NCBI GenBank assembly: GCA_044338255.1
Contig: JBIILZ010000105.1
Coordinates: 1-13,912 of the forward strand
From: CAIUVD01 sp044338255
Lineage (GTDB): Bacteria; Planctomycetota; UBA11346
Direction of reading: 5' to 3'
DNA length: 13,912 bases
Positions 1 through 6,604 of the stretch are shown here, in pieces. The notes below the pieces were generated by a model. That model was not told the DNA's origin. It saw only the letters and a list, made by a program, of their open reading frames with translations, and did no database searches. Position 1 is the first letter of the stretch; each line of letters begins with the position of its first letter. The position numbers were made by a program, and so were the translations under genes.

Positions 1-77
1 GGGCCCCCGCCCGGCTGGGGACATCTCCGCGAGCGGGGGGGGGGCCCGGCGCTATCCAGGGATCATCCGACAGGCTC

Positions 78-278
78 CTAGACCTGCCCCAGATCGATGA
101 CCACCCACTCGTCATCGTCCTCATCTTCATCCCCAATCCCCGGCGGTTGGCAGTAGGCCGTCCACGTGCAGCGCAGGCCTTGGGCGAGGGCCCAGAGGCG
201 AAAGCGTTCGACCGAGGGCCAGCGCTCGTCGCGCTCTTCACCGTCAGCGGTGCGCCAGGAGATCATCACGTCGGGCAT
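78..278 (-). CDS. Small acidic protein of unknown function (66 aa)
   Basis: I do not recognise this protein. It begins MPDVMISWRTADGEERDERW, has a Trp/Arg-rich middle (residues 20-43) and ends with a run of Asp/Glu at about residues 50-57, followed by a short hydrophobic strand (WVVIDLG). It has no signal peptide or membrane segment, so it is probably a small soluble protein. The reading frame stays open upstream to 608, but that extension lies antisense to the beta-galactosidase gene and has shadow-like composition, so I start at the ATG at 276-278. No clear Shine-Dalgarno sequence precedes it. It is divergent from the GH42 gene, with 90 bp between the two starts. The coherent acidic tail and the position of the stop support coding, but a spurious ORF cannot be excluded. 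Confidence 0.55.
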   Translation of the reverse strand: MPDVMISWRTADGEERDERWPSVERFRLWALAQGLRCTWTAYCQPPGIGDEDEDDDEWVVIDLGQV

Positions 279-368
279 GGGAGAGCGTGTGTGGAAGCAG
301 GATCGTACGTATGGATGACAGCTGCGCCCCTGCCGGACCGTCCGCCGGGTGTATGCTGTAGAACCACC

Positions 369-2411
369 ATGCCAACACGTCCACTCTCCCACAAGCGTAC
401 CTCCCCCTTCGAGCGGTTCTGGTACGGCGTCTGTTACTATCCCGAACATTGGGACGCTGCCACGCGCAGCACCGATGCCCAGCGCATGCGCGCCGCCGGC
501 ATCAACATCGCGCGCATGGGGGAATTCGCCTGGGATCTCATGGAACCCCGCGAAGGGCTCTTCGATTTTACGCTCTTCGACGCGACCATCCGCACTCTCG
601 GCGAGCACGGCATCAAGACCTTCATGGGCACGCCGACGGCCGCGCCACCGCGCTGGCTATCGCTCAAGCATCCGGAGATCTGCCGGGTGAACGACAAGGG
701 CGTGGCGATGATGCACGGCTCGCGTCAGCACGCCTGCCATATGAATCCGGTGTTCCTCAAGAATTCGGCGGCGATCACCGCCGCCATGGCGCGTCACTTC
801 GCCGGCAATCCCGACATCATCGGCTGGCAGACCGACAACGAGTTCCACTGCCATATGAGCGAATGTCATTGCGCCTCCTGCCAGATCGCCTTCGGCGACT
901 TTCTGCGCCAGCGCTATGGCACGATCGCCCGCCTCAACGAGGCCTGGGGCACGTCCTTCTGGACGCAGACCTATGATGACTTCGCGGATATCCGCACCCC
1001 GCGCGACCAGGCGCCGACCTGGCAGAACCCGCATCAGCGGCTGGACTATGTGCGCTACCTCAGCGCCGGTGTGACCGCGTTCCAGGCGGTGCAGGTCGAG
1101 CTGCTGCGCGCCGCCGACGAGCGCTGGTGGATCACCCATAACGGGTTATTCGGCAACATCGATTATCACGGCAAATTCAGCGCCGACCTCGATGTGCTCG
1201 GATATGACATCTACCCGCAATTTGCCAAGCCCGACGACCGCGCGCATTCTTCGGCCTACGGCAGCGATCGCGCCCGCGGCTATGCCGGCAACTTCATCGT
1301 TCCCGAGCACCAGTCCGGCCCGGGTGGGCAGAACGGCTACCTGCTTGATACCCCCGAGCCCGGCGAGTTGCGCGCGGCGACTTATGCGACCATCGGTCGT
1401 GGTTGCGACAGCCTGCTCTTCTTCCGCTGGCGCACTGCCCGTTTTGGTGCCGAGATGTATTGGTACGGCCTGCTCGATCACGACGACGTGCCGCGTCGCC
1501 GCTATGCCGAGGCCGTGCAGATCGGTGGCGAGATCCCGCGTCTCGAGCGCGATCTCCTGGGCACGCACGTGCTCATCGATTGCGCCGTCGCTCAGCAGCC
1601 GATGGAGGTCGAGGCCGCCGATCGCGCCTATGGCATCGGCCTGTCATCGGTCGGGGACCTCAGCTGGGCTGTGCACCGCGTGCTACATGACGCTGGCCAT
1701 GCCGTCGGCCTGGTGCATCCGGCGGACGACCTCGACGGCCTCAGGCTGTACATCATCCCCGGCTGGGCGCCCTTCGATGAGGCCTGGGTGCCGGGCTTGC
1801 GGCGTTGGGTCGAGGCCGGTGGCACGTTGGTGCTCGGTGCGCGCAGCGGCACGCATCGGCTGTCCGACATGCAGGTGCCGGCCACCAGCCAGCCGGCGGC
1901 CTTCGCCGATCTTGCCGGCATCCGCATCGCCGAGTTCGGTCGCCAGAATGCGGCCGCGGCGCGGCCCTTGCGCCTGCAGCTGGGGAGCACCGTCATCACC
2001 TCGGAGTTGTTCTACGAGCAGCTTTCGCTGCATGGTGCCGAGGTCCTCGCGACGTGGAGCGATCGCCATCTCGCCGGCACGCCGGCGATCACCCGTCATC
2101 GCCTCGGCGCCGGGTCGGTGGTGTGGGTCGGCACCTGCCTGACACGCGAGATCTTCGCGGCCCTGCGGCCGCAGCTGACGGCGATGGCCGGACTCACGCC
2201 GCTGATCGCGGATCTGCCCGCCGGTTGCTGCGTCGCGCAGCGCGTCGGGCCGGGGCGGAAGCTGACCTTCATCACCAACCATACGGCGGAGGTGCAGACC
2301 CTGCGTACTCCTGGCGGTACGGATGTGCTCACCGGCCTGACGCATACCGCCGGTCCACTGACCTTGCCGGCCTATGGCGTCGCCATCCTGAAATCGGCAT
2401 CGCCATCCTGA
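369..2411 (+). CDS. Beta-galactosidase, glycoside hydrolase family 42
   Basis: Retaining beta-galactosidase that hydrolyses terminal beta-galactosides, probably on short imported plant or bacterial oligosaccharides. The protein is 680 aa, the usual GH42 length, and lacks a signal peptide, so it is probably cytosolic. Residues ~15-390 form the catalytic barrel. GWQTDNEF carries the acid/base Glu158 and VPEHQSGPGG carries the nucleophile Glu313. Cys105, Cys166, Cys168 and Cys171 match in spacing the zinc cluster of the Thermus A4 enzyme (family knowledge). The trimerisation domain (~400-610) and small C-terminal beta domain (~620-680) follow. I chose the ATG at 369 because homology starts at FWYGVCYYPEHWD a few residues in; the frame is open further upstream but is not protein-like. 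No Shine-Dalgarno sequence is obvious. It stands alone, without transporter or regulator genes beside it. The final codons and stop fall in a 20-bp tandem duplication, so the C-terminus may be recently altered. Confidence 0.95.
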   Translation: MPTRPLSHKRTSPFERFWYGVCYYPEHWDAATRSTDAQRMRAAGINIARMGEFAWDLMEPREGLFDFTLFDATIRTLGEHGIKTFMGTPTAAPPRWLSLKHPEICRVNDKGVAMMHGSRQHACHMNPVFLKNSAAITAAMARHFAGNPDIIGWQTDNEFHCHMSECHCASCQIAFGDFLRQRYGTIARLNEAWGTSFWTQTYDDFADIRTPRDQAPTWQNPHQRLDYVRYLSAGVTAFQAVQVELLRAADERWWITHNGLFGNIDYHGKFSADLDVLGYDIYPQFAKPDDRAHSSAYGSDRARGYAGNFIVPEHQSGPGGQNGYLLDTPEPGELRAATYATIGRGCDSLLFFRWRTARFGAEMYWYGLLDHDDVPRRRYAEAVQIGGEIPRLERDLLGTHVLIDCAVAQQPMEVEAADRAYGIGLSSVGDLSWAVHRVLHDAGHAVGLVHPADDLDGLRLYIIPGWAPFDEAWVPGLRRWVEAGGTLVLGARSGTHRLSDMQVPATSQPAAFADLAGIRIAEFGRQNAAAARPLRLQLGSTVITSELFYEQLSLHGAEVLATWSDRHLAGTPAITRHRLGAGSVVWVGTCLTREIFAALRPQLTAMAGLTPLIADLPAGCCVAQRVGPGRKLTFITNHTAEVQTLRTPGGTDVLTGLTHTAGPLTLPAYGVAILKSASPS

Positions 2412-2418
2412 AATCGGC
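2381..2418. repeat. 20-bp tandem duplication at the 3' end of the GH42 gene
   Basis: The unit CGCCATCCTGAAATCGGCAT at 2381-2400 is followed directly by 18 identical bases at 2401-2418. Because 20 is not a multiple of three, the second copy shifts frame and supplies the current stop codon TGA at 2409-2411. With one copy removed, the frame would run on to a stop at 2504-2506, overlapping the end of the pyruvate kinase gene. Confidence 0.9.
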
Positions 2419-2435
2419 GGCAGGCAGAAACGAAG

Positions 2436-2476
2436 CGGCTGACGGTAGCGGGTCCGAAACCCGCTGCCGCCAGCCG
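2436..2476. terminator. Probable bidirectional terminator hairpin between convergent genes
   Basis: A long stem: 2443-2453 (CGGTAGCGGGT) pairs with 2459-2469 (ACCCGCTGCCG), including one G-U pair, around loop CCGAA. After one mismatch the stem continues with 2436-2441 pairing to 2471-2476. It sits exactly between the stops of two convergent genes, GH42 (2411) and pyk (2497). There is no strong T-tract on the plus side. On the minus side it is followed by a modest pyrimidine-rich stretch, so intrinsic termination may be only partial. Confidence 0.7.
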
Positions 2477-2496
2477 CCGCGATCGTTAAATTCGGA

Positions 2497-3999
2497 TCAG
2501 ATCTGATGGATCTTGAGCGTGTTGGCGCCCTGCTTCGACACGCCGCAGAGGACCACGACGGTGTCGCCATCGGCGAAGATACCGTTGCGCAGGCATTCAT
2601 CGGTACCGGCTTCGAGCTGGTCGTTGAGGTCTTCCTTGAAGGGCATCATCAACGGCACGATGCCCCAGAACAGGCTCAGGCGGCGCCAGGTCTGCTCGTC
2701 GTAGCACAGCGCCACCACCGGCACGTCGCCGCGCTGCTTGGAGAGCAACAGGGCCTTTTCGGTGTTGTGGCTGAAGACCATCACGCCGTTGGCCTTGAGC
2801 TCGGTGCACAGCAGATGCGCGGCGCTGGAGATGGCCAGGGCGTAGTTGTTGAAGGCGTTCGACATGCCGATTTCCATCTGCGGCATGTAATCGCTCTTCT
2901 CGGCTTCGATGGCGATGCGCATCATCTCGGCGACGGCTTCAACCGGATATTTGCCAGAGGCGGTCTCGCCCGAGAGCATGATCGCGTCGGTGCCGTCGAA
3001 GATGGCGTTGGCGACGTCGCTCGATTCGGCACGGGTCGGAATCGGATTCTCGATCATCGACTCGAGCATCTGCGTGGCGGTGATCACCAGCTTGCCGGCG
3101 CGGTTGGCGCGACGGATGAGTTCCTTTTGCACCACCGGCAGGCGCTGGGTGGAGATCTCGATGCCGAGGTCGCCGCGGGCGACCATGATGCCGTCGACTT
3201 CGTTGAGGATCTCGTCGATGTTTTCGACGGCTTCGGGCTTTTCGATCTTGGCGATGATGGGAATCGTGCGGCCGGTTTCCTGGATGCGATTCTTGACGTT
3301 GCGCACGTCGCGGGCGTTACGCACAAAGGACAGGGCGATATAGTCGACGTCATTGGCGATGGCCCAAGCCAGGTCGGCCTTGTCCTTGTCGGACAAAGAG
3401 GGGGCGCTGACGTTGACGCCGGGCAGATTGATGCCCTTGTTGTTCTTGAGCAGGCCGCCGACGAGCACCGTGCAGCAGATGTCGTCGCCGTGGATGCTGT
3501 CGACCTGCAAGCGCATGCGGCCATCGTCGACCAGCAGGGTGTTGCCGGGGATGACGTCCTTAGCCAGGCCGCTGTAGGTGGTACCGACGCGTTCGGCGGT
3601 GCCATCCGGGCACTCAGCGACGGTGATGACGGTCTTGGCGCCGACCTTCCACTCGACCGGTGTGCCACCGATGAGGCGGCCGGTGCGGATCTTCGGGCCC
3701 TGCAGATCGGCGAGGATCGACACCGGGCGCTGCAGTTCCTTCGATAGGGTGCGTACCAGTGTCAGACGCTTGAGGTGGTCGGCGTGGTCGCCGTGGCTCA
3801 TGTTGAGGCGCACCACGTTCATGCCCGCGTGCATCAGGTTGCGGATGGTCTCGGGATTTTCCGAGGCCGGCCCGAGGGTCGCCACGACCTTGGTCATTTT
3901 TCGCGCCCGACGCGTCAATTCAGCGGCGGGGGGAGCGGTTTGCCCATGCGCCAGGGCAGGGTTCATGAAGAAGCTGGTGGCGGAGCTGACAACGGACAT
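2497..3999 (-). CDS. pyk: Pyruvate kinase
   Basis: Transfers phosphate from phosphoenolpyruvate to ADP, giving pyruvate and ATP, the last step of glycolysis, in the cytosol. All core motifs are present: KVVATLGPAS, RLNMSHGDH, ADLQGPKIRTG (junction to the B domain), the active-site signature IIAKIEKPEAV (catalytic Lys ~251), MVARGDLGIE (metal-binding Glu/Asp) and ATQMLESMIENPIPTRAE. A full C-terminal regulatory domain ends in KIHQI. The 500-aa length is slightly above the usual ~470 because of an N-terminal extension of about 30 residues rich in Ala/Thr/Pro. I chose the ATG at 3999 because GAGGT lies four bases upstream. The ATG at 4020 has no ribosome-binding site, and the ATG at 3897 would cut into the first strand. 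It converges with the GH42 gene and lies ~110 bp downstream of the unknown gene at 4112-4624. Confidence 0.96.
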   Translation of the reverse strand: MSVVSSATSFFMNPALAHGQTAPPAAELTRRARKMTKVVATLGPASENPETIRNLMHAGMNVVRLNMSHGDHADHLKRLTLVRTLSKELQRPVSILADLQGPKIRTGRLIGGTPVEWKVGAKTVITVAECPDGTAERVGTTYSGLAKDVIPGNTLLVDDGRMRLQVDSIHGDDICCTVLVGGLLKNNKGINLPGVNVSAPSLSDKDKADLAWAIANDVDYIALSFVRNARDVRNVKNRIQETGRTIPIIAKIEKPEAVENIDEILNEVDGIMVARGDLGIEISTQRLPVVQKELIRRANRAGKLVITATQMLESMIENPIPTRAESSDVANAIFDGTDAIMLSGETASGKYPVEAVAEMMRIAIEAEKSDYMPQMEIGMSNAFNNYALAISSAAHLLCTELKANGVMVFSHNTEKALLLSKQRGDVPVVALCYDEQTWRRLSLFWGIVPLMMPFKEDLNDQLEAGTDECLRNGIFADGDTVVVLCGVSKQGANTLKIHQI

Positions 4000-4111
4000 G
4001 CGTACCTCGGGCAGCACCATAAGTCACATTGAACTCAGGCAAACAGTGGGAAAATTGCCGCATGCCGCAGCTCTCGACAGCCAGTAAACCTGCGAGCGAA
4101 CCCGTATCCGT

Positions 4112-4624
4112 TTACGACCCCCAGCTGAAATCCGCCGTCAACACGTGGACATCCCCGGCCGGGAGCTTCAGCGCGTTGATGCGCAGGCCGGCACAACCGG
4201 GAATGCGCATCAGTGAAAGGGTAAGTAGAAGATCGCCGCCCTCATCGGCGCTCAGCGCCTGGTCGAGTCCCCAGTGGCTGCCGACTGCATCGCGCAGCAT
4301 CTTCGCGAGGGTCGGCTTGCCGACCAGCTTGGCGGCCATGGCGGGGATGCCCACGACGCCTTCAACCGACCAAGTGAGGTGCAGGACATCCTTGGTGGTG
4401 GTCCCGCGCATCAGCACCTCGGCATCGATCGCGGGCAGCGCCATGCCGAAGACCGTCAGCCCGGTTTCCACCCCTTTGAGGGTCACGCGCACCTGATCGG
4501 CCTCACGGACGCAGGCGATGGCGCGGATTTTCGGATGGGCGGAGCGCCCCAGCAGGTCATTCACGAAGTCCGTGATGGTGACGGGGTCGAGGTGCAGAGA
4601 AGAAGGCATCCCATAGCGGATCAT
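4112..4624 (-). CDS. Hypothetical protein, beta-rich, unknown function (~170 aa)
   Basis: I do not recognise the family. From MPSSLHLDPVTITDFVNDLL onward the protein alternates short hydrophobic strands with turns (IRAIACVREADQVRVTLKGV; LRINALKLPAGDVHVLTADF). It has no signal peptide or clear membrane helix, and resembles a soluble beta-sheet domain, possibly lipid-binding; that last point is a guess. Starts at 4624 (MIRYG...) and 4609 (MPSSL...) are both plausible and neither has a good ribosome-binding site. An ATG at 4750 does have one (AAGAGGA), but it lies inside the start of the divergent batA-like gene. Using it would add a peptide of repeated WRLANPN units. The gene is divergent from the batA-like gene and upstream of pyk on the same strand. 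Codon usage and composition look native. Confidence 0.7.
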   Translation of the reverse strand: MIRYGMPSSLHLDPVTITDFVNDLLGRSAHPKIRAIACVREADQVRVTLKGVETGLTVFGMALPAIDAEVLMRGTTTKDVLHLTWSVEGVVGIPAMAAKLVGKPTLAKMLRDAVGSHWGLDQALSADEGGDLLLTLSLMRIPGCAGLRINALKLPAGDVHVLTADFSWGS

Positions 4625-4637
4625 CTGCCCGGTCAAA

Positions 4638-4711
4638 GCCAACCGCCAGTTGGGATTCGCCAACCGCCAGTTGGGATTCGCCAACCGCCAGTTGGGATTC
4701 GCCAACCGCCA
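4638..4711. repeat. 21-bp minisatellite, 3.5 copies
   Basis: Three identical 21-bp units at 4638-4658, 4659-4679 and 4680-4700, followed by an 11-base partial copy to 4711. Each unit contains GCCAACCGCCAGTTGGG and ends GATTC. Because the unit is seven codons long, frames through it stay open on both strands (WRLANPN on minus, VGIRQPP on plus). It fills most of the gap between two divergent gene starts. Confidence 0.97.
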
Positions 4712-4712
4712 A

Positions 4713-4726
4713 CAGCCTATAGGCTG
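4713..4726. promoter_or_regulatory. Perfect 14-bp palindrome upstream of the batA-like start
   Basis: CAGCCTATAGGCTG is its own reverse complement. It sits nine bases before the ATG at 4736, immediately beside the 21-bp repeat array and in the region that must carry the divergent promoters. It could be an operator for a dimeric regulator or a small hairpin over the ribosome-binding region. The role is inferred from position only. Confidence 0.4.
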
Positions 4727-4735
4727 CGCCCTCGC

Positions 4736-6604
4736 ATGGGCTTCTTGCATCCGTTCCTCTTGGCTGGTCTCGCCGCGGTGATGGTGCCCATCCTCATCCA
4801 TCTGCTGCTGCGCCAGCGGCCCCGGCCGCGTCCATGGGCGGCCATGCGCTGGCTTCTGGCGGCGGCGCAGCAGGCCAGCCGGCGCTACCGTCTGACCAAC
4901 TACCTGCTGCTCCTGTTGCGCATGCTGCTGGTGGCGCTCATCGCCTTGGCCATCAGCCGGCCTCTGCTGGGCGGCATGGGCGGGGGCGAACGCCTAGTGA
5001 TCGTCCTCGATCGCACTGCCAGCATGGGCTCGCGCGGTGGCGATGCCGGGCCCTTCTCCGCCGCCTTGGCGCGACTGGCCCAGGCCGAGCTGCCCTATCG
5101 CCAGGTCGCCCTGGTCACCGTCGATGCCCAGGCCGAACTGGTGATCGATGGCACGCCGGCGGCGGTGCGCGCCGCTTTGCCGCAGTTGACGGTCAGCGCC
5201 TTTCCCGGAGGTCTCGATCGCGCCGCCCGCGAACCGCTGCTGCCGCGGATCCTGATGGCTTTCGCCGGCGAGCGCCCCGATGTGCTGCTGATCTCGGATT
5301 TCCAACAGGATCACGGCGACGCCCTGGTGGCGGCGCTCAGCGCGACCTCGCGTCAGGTCCTGCGCTGGTCGCCATTGCCGCCGTTGGCGGCGGGCGCCAA
5401 TGCCACGGTCCTCGGCTGCGGCCCGCTGCCGGATGTGCTGCCCGGTCAGGGCGGCGAGCTGGCGGCCCTGATCAGCGGTTTTTCTGCGCGCGTGACCTTG
5501 GCGGTAGATGATGCCCCAGCGGTCGAGGTCCCCGCCATCGGCCTCGACGTCAGCGGCGAGCCGACGGCGGTACACGCCGTCACCGTGCCGGTACCGCCCT
5601 TGCCCGCCGGCGCGCATCGCCTGCGTCTACGCTTCGATGACGCCGGCCTGAGCTATGACAATCTGCTCGATCTGCCGGTGACGGTTCGCCCGGCGGTGCC
5701 GGCGGTACTGGTTACGCAGGCCGCCATCGTCGGCGACTACCTGGGGGCGGCGCTCAAGAGCGACGAACGCTGCGTTGTGGTCCACAGCGTCCGGCCGGCG
5801 GTGATCGCCGCCGAGCCTTTGCCCAGCGGTGGCTTGCTGGCATTGCGCTCAGCGCTGCCCTCGGCGGTCGATGCCAAGCGCGTCAGCGAGTGGGTCGGCG
5901 ATGGCGGCGTGCTCTGGGCGAGCCTGCGCGTGCTCAGCGACGATCAGGTCCTCGCGCCCTTGCTCGCCAACGTGCGCCTCGACGGCACACGCCGCGGCGG
6001 GCCGTGGAACACCGGCTCGACCGCCGACAAGGATCTCGACGCCCTGCTCGGTCTGGCCGGCGTCGAAAGCATGCCGCAGGCGGCCCTGCCGGTCTCGGCC
6101 GAGGTCCTGCTGCGGGCCGGCGAGGCCCCGGCGGTGGTCGCGCTGCCGGTGGGCCGCGGCTGGGTGATCATCGAACTCACCGAGCTCATCGGAAACGCCG
6201 CTTGGCAGGCGCGCGGGGCGACGCCGTTGTGGGCGCTGCGCATGGCCCGGCGCTATACCGCACGGGCGGCGGCGGTGCCGATGTGGACAGCCGGTGACAG
6301 TGCACCCGCGACCACCACTCTGAAGTTGGCCTCAGAAGTCGTGACGGCGGTCGCCGGCGAGCCCCTGGCCGCCGCCCCCGGCACGTGGTTGGCCAGCGAC
6401 GGTGCGACCATCGTGGTCCTGCCCAATCGCGACGAAGGCCGGCTCGATCGGCCCCTCGCGCCAGGCATCGCCAGCGATTGGGTACAGGTCTTCCGCCAGG
6501 GCGCCAACGCCGACATCGGCGCTCTTGTCGCCCTCGCCGCGCTCGCCGTGGCGGTGGTCGAGGGCCTGCTCGCGGCCTGGGCGGGGAGAACCTATGGCCG
6601 CTGA
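4736..6604 (+). CDS. BatA-like membrane protein with VWA-type domain
   Basis: A 622-aa membrane protein with the BatA / aerotolerance-regulator N-terminal domain. It has helix 1 at residues ~7-25, the loop RQRPRPRPWAAMRWLLAAAQ, and helix 2 at ~55-75. A von Willebrand factor A-like domain follows, with a MIDAS-type motif D92-R-T94-A-S96 (DxTxS instead of DxSxS) and a later strand VLLISDFQQD. A long beta-rich region (~200-580) and a C-terminal helix (~596-615) complete it. The large middle part is likely extracytoplasmic. I start at 4736 because MGFLHPFLLAGLAAVMVPILIH is the typical family start; the frame is open back to 4274, but that part is antisense to the unknown gene. Its end overlaps the next gene by 11 bp, so the two are translationally coupled. 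The exact function is unknown; such proteins pair with VWA partners and often with MoxR ATPases, none of which is visible here. Confidence 0.9.
   Translation: MGFLHPFLLAGLAAVMVPILIHLLLRQRPRPRPWAAMRWLLAAAQQASRRYRLTNYLLLLLRMLLVALIALAISRPLLGGMGGGERLVIVLDRTASMGSRGGDAGPFSAALARLAQAELPYRQVALVTVDAQAELVIDGTPAAVRAALPQLTVSAFPGGLDRAAREPLLPRILMAFAGERPDVLLISDFQQDHGDALVAALSATSRQVLRWSPLPPLAAGANATVLGCGPLPDVLPGQGGELAALISGFSARVTLAVDDAPAVEVPAIGLDVSGEPTAVHAVTVPVPPLPAGAHRLRLRFDDAGLSYDNLLDLPVTVRPAVPAVLVTQAAIVGDYLGAALKSDERCVVVHSVRPAVIAAEPLPSGGLLALRSALPSAVDAKRVSEWVGDGGVLWASLRVLSDDQVLAPLLANVRLDGTRRGGPWNTGSTADKDLDALLGLAGVESMPQAALPVSAEVLLRAGEAPAVVALPVGRGWVIIELTELIGNAAWQARGATPLWALRMARRYTARAAAVPMWTAGDSAPATTTLKLASEVVTAVAGEPLAAAPGTWLASDGATIVVLPNRDEGRLDRPLAPGIASDWVQVFRQGANADIGALVALAALAVAVVEGLLAAWAGRTYGR

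Noticed and set aside
327..368. Sigma-70 promoter before the beta-galactosidase
   Set aside because: A TATGCT at 352-357 could be a -10 box, but no convincing -35 element lies at the right distance, so I do not call it.
2506..3747. Long plus-strand open frame of 413 codons opposite pyruvate kinase
   Set aside because: It is the antisense shadow of pyk, with His/Asp/Val-rich composition typical of the reverse complement of GC-rich coding sequence and no domain pattern.
4274..4735. N-terminal extension of the batA-like frame back to 4274
   Set aside because: It runs antisense through the unknown minus-strand gene and the 21-bp repeats, whose length keeps frames open. The family start is clearly MGFLHPFLLAG at 4736.
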